Shown here in pieces: positions 56,561 to 64,000 of a stretch of DNA of 64,000 nt. Below the pieces are notes generated by a model. The model was given only the letters and a program-made list of their open reading frames with translations, did not search any database and was not told where the DNA came from. A program made the translations under genes and the position numbers. Origin of the DNA: Saccopteryx bilineata. Taxonomy: Eukaryota > Chordata > Mammalia > Chiroptera > Emballonuridae. Positions within the stretch are counted from its first letter, which is position 1; every line of letters starts with the position of its first letter. The DNA lies in assembly GCF_036850765.1 (NCBI RefSeq), contig NC_089491.1, forward strand, positions 128,354,766 through 128,418,765, in the 5' to 3' direction.

Positions 56561-59500
56561 ATAAGGGAAATTTTTTTTCCCAATATCCCATTTTGTACTT
56601 TTTGAATTTTGAATCATGTGAATGAACAACCTATCAGCATAATTAAAGTTACATTTAAATATAAATGTCACATTATATCAGGTAATAAATATGCCAGCCT
56701 GTATAAAGTTAATAGCAGTAAGCTTGAAACTGTCACATTTGTGATTTTTAGACAGGATCAAGTCCACTTTGGAATATACTGTAGAATATCTTAATAGAGT
56801 TGAAAATGATCTACGTGAGAGGATGCTAGAAATATAAATAGATGATATAGAGATGTAGAAACCATCAACATTTAGATTTCAGTTTATGCAACATACAGAT
56901 AGAGACAGAGAATAGAGCAGGGGAAAAACAAGATCTAGGAACTTTTACTAGCCAAACATAAAGTGGCAGAAGATGGAGAGAAATTAGTAAAATAAATTAG
57001 AAAAGGTAATATATTAAGTAGAGTATTAAGAAGAGAGCATCATTCTGAAAATTGTGAAAAAATAAATTTAGGAGGTAAAAGTGTTCAAGTGCATCCAGTG
57101 TCACCAGAAATTTGTACTAATACAGTACCTTAAACCAAAAATTATTTATACTATTATATGTGCAATGCCTTTTATTAGGTATTACCCACCTATTATAATT
57201 TCCTTGCTATTAAGAGCTGTGTATTAAAAAAAGAGCTCTGTATAATTTATAGATCATAACATAAATATTTAATGAGAAGTAATAGGAATTTTAAATAGAT
57301 CTTTGTTTTTCCCACGCAGACAAATCTAACAAATAAATGCATTAGAGAGCCACAAAAAAAAAATGAATATTGAGACAGTATTGTCTATTAAAAATTACAG
57401 AAGTCAGTTACATACAAAATTGGTTTGTGGTAACATACTGTCAAAGGATTAGATGGAACTCTGTGTGATAAAAAAAAGGGGAGGGGATTGCTTATACAGA
57501 GTCAAAAAAATTCAAGGAAGTCTTAAAAACATGAGAAATTTAGTTATGCTAAGACAGAGGATAAAGAGTCAGTAGAAAGGGATGTACTGATAATACTTTA
57601 AACAAGCTATTTACTAAAAGGAAAAGTGGAGTTTTGAAGGACAGTACAAGAATGCTTAGAGTTAGCTTTGAAAAAAAGATATCTGTATTTTCCTCTGACG
57701 TTATATGGTAGATGAGAGCATGGATGAACACAAGATTCAATGAGGTTTAGAGGGGATAGGAAGGTTAGCTTTATATATTGAGTTACAGAGCAATCATATG
57801 CTTCTTAAATGATGTGTTCTTGTCATAGTTCTTTGTGTATCTATGTATTGCAGGCCTTTATGATACAGTTGTATTGAATATAATGGTAACAAATAAAATA
57901 GGTCTAGGACCTTGAAGAGAATGCTTAAGGTTAAAAGAGAGGGTACATAGAGACCTCAAAAATAAATGAAAAACAGAATTAACTGAGGACCTAGTTAAAA
58001 TGAATCTACACGAATTAATGCTAAAATTTTCCTAGAGTGCTCATGTTCTACATATACAAATCCCCTATGTCAATAATATATATAATATTTTTGCATTTTT
58101 TAGTATTTTTATCACTAATTATAACAATGGTCTTGGAAAATTAAATCACATAAATTCTCTGGGCCTCGGTTTTAATATAAATAAAAGAGTGAGGTAATGA
58201 TAACTTATCATCATCCTTCTTCAAGCTATTTCCAAGCTGTTTGAGCATTATTAGAGGTTGATAATTGAGTGTGCAATAGCGTGACATTTGCTTTTGCACA
58301 TCAAAAGGCAATTTCAAAATTCTTTCTTGTAGCCTATGAGCACTCATTTTTATGTGAGCATGAGGTGGTTATGTGGTTATTTGAAAGAATTATGATTTTC
58401 AATGAAAAAAACCAAAGGTCCATTTTCATTTGTGTAGGTATTTCCATCCTGTCACTTATCAAAGGAGATAGAGGGTCAAGGGCTACTGCAGGGTGACAAG
58501 AAAAACTACACTTATTTTCTGCTATAGAGAATGGAGTTAAAACGGAAAGGAAAGACAGCATCTAGTTCTTTCTGTGATACTAGTGAGCATGCCTTTGGGA
58601 TTCTCTCTGGGGAGTTGTTGTTAGATAAAAGAAAGGCTACCTTCTCTTTCTTAATGCCTTTGTATGTCTGGTGAATGCCAGAGGTAGGAACTTGCAGGTT
58701 ATATAAAATTTCTATGGTAGCATGGAGATAATATACACTTCAAGGGCTTGCCATCAAGTTAAGAGATACACAGAAACATACCTTTGTATCAAGAAACATT
58801 ATTTTCTGTAGTTTTATATTTAACTTCTTTTTCAGTGGAATCACATAAAATAAGGGAGAAATGGTAAAGCTGTGAGTTTCAAGCTATCATTATTTCTTTG
58901 AATTTAGTGTTTATGTTTTGCCTAAGACTTTCAGTCATTTCAGGGCTAGGTCTACTAGTTTCTAGATACTGTCATTTATACTTAAATTTCTCCTGCCTGA
59001 TTAGCCATTTTATGCTCTGCTTTCTTTTGCATTTGGCTGGTGATATCAAAGTGCATTAATGTTTCATATAAAACAAAATATCCTTACGATTCTCCTAGCA
59101 ATGTTAATACTTGAAACCGGTGTGGGAGAAATGGTTAACAACCCATCGCTATAGTCATTTTAATAAATTCCAACAATTATACATCGAGGTTTTGTGTTTT
59201 CTGCCTCATTTATTCAATTCAGAGGAAAGAGCTGTTATTCAAGGCGACTGATTTTGTTCTTTCCTTCAGACTAACTCTCTAAAAAAATCCAAGGCAACAT
59301 TTTATTTTCTTCCTTTTTTTTTTTTTTGTTTATAAAATATTCTTGTTTAAGAACCAAAAATTACAATAATCCCTGATATGGATGGGCAGTTAAACTTATT
59401 TTAAAATTTTTATTTTTGGATTTTGATATTTTTATTGTTTGCTTCTTGTTTTTGATACTTTATGTGACGTTTTACAGGAAAAAGGATAAGAAGATATGTG

Positions 59501-60660
59501 TTTAAGTTTTCAGGTAGATCATTGCAATAAGTGAACAAACTGAACTGTATGAATTTTTGTTTTTCGATGGTAAGGTAAGTAGTCATTTGTAGTTACTAGT
59601 ATCAGAAAAACATTATTTAGGAAGACTCAAGAAGGCAGCCCAAACATATGCTAATTATTTCTTCTCTAGCCCACCTTCCTCAGAAATCAAAGTTAAGTTG
59701 ATTTTACTAATGAGCCTAGAAGAAGAATTCAAACACATTTGTGGCTTTAAGAATTAAGAAAGACACTGAATTGTGTTTAAAGCTTTAGGAGAGCATCAAG
59801 AATTGAGCCCTGAAATAAACCTTTTCTTCTGAGAAAAGAAATAGACATAAAATTCTCATCAAAATATTGAAATCTAGAAAAAAGTAAAGAATATTTACAA
59901 ACATTTGACAAGAATGTACTACAAAACTAGAATCAATGCTCAGCCAATATATATCATTTATATTTGTGGGCTGAGTTAGCACAATATGGTGTTTAAAAAT
60001 TCAAGTATATCACTTATGAATCTTCTCTGTGGCAACTACATGAAGATCTGCTACACTCAAGTAAAAATTAAATAAGAGAAAATATCTCAGGATGGAGGAT
60101 TTGTATTTGAGATATAGTGATGTTTAGTGAGTATAGTCAAAATTTTTGTTAATCCCAAATAGATGACAATATTGCGGTTGTGAACAATAATATTTATAAA
60201 GATAAATAAAACTTTAGAAAACTTGATTAACTAGGTAATATCATTCTAAGTAAAAATTAAACAATAACTTCCCAGTACATTTTATATATGGAGTAAAATA
60301 TACATTATCAAAGAAATGAAAGCAAATATATTATTTTGGAAAAGAAAAAAGTTAAATAATATGATATTCCATGATAAAGACTCAGTTATATGCATAAATA
60401 AATACAAACAGTAAAATTTGCAAAGGAGAAACATACCTAAATTAAAATGTCAAAAAGTGATTTAAAAGTAAGTGATAAAAAAGTGGTAGCTAATTTTAAG
60501 TTAGATAGCATAGAAATTAAAAAAATAAATTGAATAGTAAAAGGATTGATAATTTTAATGATAAATAGTACAATCCACCAAAATTATCAGCAGAGGAGAA
60601 ATGTATAGAACAAAACATTTCTGAAATACATTAAAAAAATTGTAAATCAACAAACATTTT
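56561..60660. other. unique DNA, no gene seen
   Basis: About 4 kb with no recognised repeat or gene. Short frames (for example 57549-57740, 58141-58347, 58269-58496) lack motifs. 58880-59290 is a less AT-rich stretch of high text complexity. Confidence 0.4.
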
Positions 60661-60663
60661 TTT

Positions 60664-60971
60664 CTTTTTTTTTAAGTTAGAAGAGGGGAGATAGAGAGAC
60701 AGACTTCTTTATGTGTCCTGACTGGGATCCACTTGGCACCAAACCATGCCGTCTGTGGCCAGTGTTCAAAACAACCAACCTATCTTCAGTGCCTGAGGCC
60801 AGTGCTCTAGCCAATCAAGCCACTGGCTGTGGGAGGGAAAGAGAGAGATAAGGTGGAGAGGGAGGGAAAAAAACAGATAGTAGCTTCTCCTGTGTGCTCT
60901 GACCAGGGATTGAACCTGGGACATCTGCATGCCGGCGCAATGCTCTATTTACTGGGCCAACCAGCCAGGGC
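60664..60971 (-). repeat. type I SINE (minus strand)
   Basis: T-run, 'aagttagaagaggggagata', then an altered middle, 'gtgtgctctgaccagggatt' and the end 'ccaaccagccagggc'. Approximate TSD: acatttttttctt on the left and acatatttctt on the right. Confidence 0.87.
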
Positions 60972-61612
60972 ACATATTTCTTAAAAATAGAATTTTAAAA
61001 TCAAATTTCTGAAATTTGACAGTTGAATGACAGAAGAGGGGGGGACAGCAAATATTTTAATTTAAAAAATAACAAGCTTATTTTAACATAAACATGTACA
61101 CATGCCATGTTTGATTGATCCTGCACATAGTTTAAATTGGCAACTGAGCCTACATATTATGGTGTTGTGCATTGTAAACATACACAAGAAGTTGGTTACA
61201 AATAAAACTTTAATGCATTAAATATATAGAGATACTAGAGTATACTTCTTTGGATGAAAATGCAATAAAACAAAAATATTATGAATGTTTTTACTATTCC
61301 TCAAACTAAAAATAAAAGAAACGAGTTTAAATATATTTTGCATTATTTAAAATAATTTTCTACTTAGGTAAATCTTTCTTGTTTGAGAATTGTACTAAAA
61401 CTGACAATTTACCATGTATAACTGTGTTTAATTTTTTTCCCGTCCTTTCTCTGAATACAGTACCCCTGAACTGTGGATCATATATGTTAGTACTAAATCT
61501 CTTTTAAAATGACCAAGAGATTTCACTAGAAATCATTATCAAACATTAATTAAATGGCAAAAATCTAAAGTGCCCCTCAATAAAATTAAAAGTAAGCCAA
61601 AGATTGCCACAA
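60972..61612. other. unique AT-rich DNA, no gene seen
   Basis: Contains one member (about 61399-61510) of a diverged repeated pair, partner at about 62020-62140. Confidence 0.4.
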
Positions 61613-61765
61613 TAGCTACTAATCCCCTCATCCATGAAGGGCTCTAACCTCATGTCTAATCATTTTCTAAAATGACCTAATCATCTTCAAATATCATCAC
61701 TTTGCAGAATAGGTTTTAACATATGAATTTTGAGGGAACACAGACTTCAGGTTATGACAGGCTAG
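61613..61765 (-). repeat. old LTR or L1M 3' fragment
   Basis: 'atatcatcactttgcagaat', 'aggttttaacatatgaattt' and 'tgagggaacacagacttcag' resemble a motif at the end of MaLR/MST-type LTRs read in reverse. Family uncertain. Confidence 0.4.
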
Positions 61766-62329
61766 ACTGCAAAACAGCCGGAGAGTAAAATCAATAAAGC
61801 ATGTTTAGAATTTGTTACAATTATTTTCTGTTGGAAGATACAAATTACCTTTGAGTTTGTAAACACCTTCTCATCTTTTCCAAACCATAATTTTTTATAT
61901 GAATGAACTGCCAAAAAAAGATATTTTATGAAAAAGGAGATTTAAATATATTTCATATCATCTGTGTAGTATGATACTTACTTTAAACTTTTCTTCTTGA
62001 CAATTTTTTACTGAAATTTATAAATATAATTTACCATTTACAACTCTGCTGGGTTTTTGTGGGGTTTTTTTTGTCTTTGTTTCTCCAAAGATGCCTAAAC
62101 TATGGTTGATATGTGTTGGTACTAAAACTCTTTGAACAACAAGAACAACAAAAAATTGACAAAAAGATATGTTCCAGATTGTCTCTGAAGAAATATAGTA
62201 AGCCAAATGAGTTGTTGCCTACCAGTTCCTTTTTCAGTATAAGCTCTTACTTTATTTCCAGTGACTCAAAGGAATCATCCCCCTGGGAAAATAAAGACAA
62301 ATAGTAATGCCAAGGAGAATCATTGGATT
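61766..62329. other. unique AT-rich DNA, no gene seen
   Basis: Short opposing frames at 62018-62304 are not supported as genes. Confidence 0.4.
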
Positions 62330-62520
62330 GTATAAGTGAAAAGAACCTAGAGATAGATGGTTTAATCCAAAGTCCTCATTTTGCAGAAGAGAAAATTGGG
62401 GCCAACCTAAGGTTACACGACTAGTTTAAAGGCATTGCCAGAATTACACACACGGTCTTCTGGTTCTCGCTCTAGTGCTCTTTTCAATATACTGAGGTCC
62501 ACTTCACAACACCTCTGAAA
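62330..62520 (-). repeat. MIR SINE (minus strand)
   Basis: 'cctcattttgcagaagagaa', 'gttacacgactagtttaaag', 'gtcttctggttctcgctcta' and 'gtgctcttttcaata' match the reverse complement of MIR, an ancient tRNA-derived SINE common to mammals. Confidence 0.75.
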
Positions 62521-64000
62521 GAAGGTTCTTAAAAAGCTCTATGCAGGACTCACAGTATTTCTAAAAGAAATACATTGCCTACAAAAAAAAAAAAATGCTT
62601 ACCAAGGATTCTGCTACTGAAAGCTCCTACTAGACCAAGGGTTCCATTGCACCAACTATAATGAGCTTTATAACATATCCATTCTTTAGTGACATGTAGG
62701 CTTCACAATGCATACTTTTTGAATAAAAACTTTAAGCATGCATTTCAGTTGTCTATCCCTCTGTATCATGTCCCATGAAACAGAGCCTGTAGCCTGTCAC
62801 ACTCAGTAATGATATGTTTTAGGACAACAAGGGGGATGATACTTCAAAATAATTAGCCTTGCTTCTATATGACACATTTTTTTTCTGTTAGAAACCAGCA
62901 TGATCTAGCCAACCTTTTCTATAAGTGAGCAATTGAGCAAGGCCTCAGTGTAAGAGCTGTAACTGCATCTCTTACACTTACAATAGTGAAAATGTCATTG
63001 AGATGTTACCCCCAAATTCATTCAGTTCTTATAACAAATATTCTCCATTCTGCATTGTAGACATTGTTCACTACTATTACACACACTATTGTGAACACTA
63101 TCTCTTGAATATTATAAAAGCTAGATTCATGATGAATTTGTAAATTTGTGTGAAGAAAAAACAGCTATCAAAATAAATGTTAAACCAAAATAAATAGCAT
63201 GTATAGAAAAATTTAAATAGGACCCTTAATTTCTGTCCAATGAACACTCATCCCTGGTTTGAATGACGAACCCTCAGATTTAAATCACTGACTATACTGC
63301 CTCCTCATCATTTTAAAAAGTCACCATGACAAAAAATTAATTAAAATTAAAAACAGTTTATTATTGTTTTTTAACTTCTGTGGGTTTCTAGGATGTGTTT
63401 TTGGAACAATTCACTTTATAGAGATATTTCAATATATTTTGCTAATATCGCTTTCTTACCCACAATAACCACATATATTTTCTCTGATGTGGAGTACTAA
63501 ACCTGTGTTACATTACATCACAAACTCCTTTGTCCACATTTCCTTGAATAACATAGGAACAGTAGTGATTTGTATTTATTTGAATTAAATGTCATTCACT
63601 TTGAATTTTTTTATCTTAAGTTGAATGCCTACAGATCATGAGATGTGCTATTTATAGACTTAATTTTACATATAATTTCTTTAAAAAACAGATATTTCCA
63701 GGCTGAGAGCATAAGCCTATTCTCAAAATGAAACACTTAAATATTGTTAATCAAAAACTTTTACAGTAATGAAAAACTATATTGTGTTTTTAATCTTAAT
63801 CACACTGGAAGCTAGCCTTATCATGCAACCTATTTATTTGAATACATCCACACTACAGATAATAAACCTCTTTCTTTTTATTCATACCTACTAATTCTGA
63901 GTAGAATATGTAAATATAATCACCTGCCATTATTGCAGCAGTAGATTTGAAATGCAGGTTACAGAGTCTTGATTTTGATTGAATTCTTGGTACATTTGAA
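62521..64000. other. unique DNA, no gene seen
   Basis: No recognised repeat or gene to the window end. 62590-62960 has relatively complex text. Confidence 0.4.

Overview
The window looks like nuclear DNA from a placental mammal, most likely a bat. It is AT-rich, I see no exon-intron gene structure, and almost every recognisable feature is a transposable element. Three things point to a bat: abundant tRNA-derived SINEs with the heads 'gccctggctggttggctcag', 'gcctgacctgtggtggcgca' and 'gcctgaccaggtggtgg'; a young L1; and several short cut-and-paste DNA transposons with intact 8-bp target duplications, which few mammals other than bats have. From memory these SINEs resemble those of horseshoe and leaf-nosed bats (Rhin-type) more than typical vesper-bat VES, but that is recollection and was not searched.

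Layout. 1-15.6 kb is unique AT-rich DNA with about a dozen SINEs, many bounded by 12-17 bp target site duplications (TSDs). At 15.6-15.9 kb an 88-bp hAT miniature element abuts a tiny poly(A) retrocopy. A decayed minus-strand L1 (copy A) fills 15.9-21.4 kb. 22.4-22.8 kb is a Tigger/pogo-type remnant. From 25.0 to 34.6 kb there is a nest: an old L1 ORF1, interrupted by a SINE that itself carries a fold-back hAT element, and by a near full-length young L1 (copy B, 26.23-34.06 kb) fused at its 5' end to a complete SINE. One 15-bp TSD encloses SINE plus L1. 34.6-64 kb is mostly unique DNA with more SINEs, two more hAT elements, L1 3' ends, an old L1 carrying a duplicated 135-bp block, a MaLR LTR, an MIR and a possible solo LTR.

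How the parts work together. L1 supplies the reverse transcriptase and endonuclease that mobilise L1 itself, the SINEs and the mRNA retrocopy; their shared marks are A-tails and 7-20 bp TSDs. The hAT and Tigger relics need transposases that are absent here. Copy B has a frameshifted ORF1 and an ORF2 closed only by a stop at codon 9.

No host protein-coding gene, tRNA, rRNA or CRISPR array is supported. The strongest unusual observations are the SINE-L1 chimera, a small open frame linking ORF1 to ORF2 in both L1 copies, and copy A's splice-like loss of most of its 5'UTR. Coordinates of unique stretches and repeat edges are from reading by eye and may be off by a few bases.
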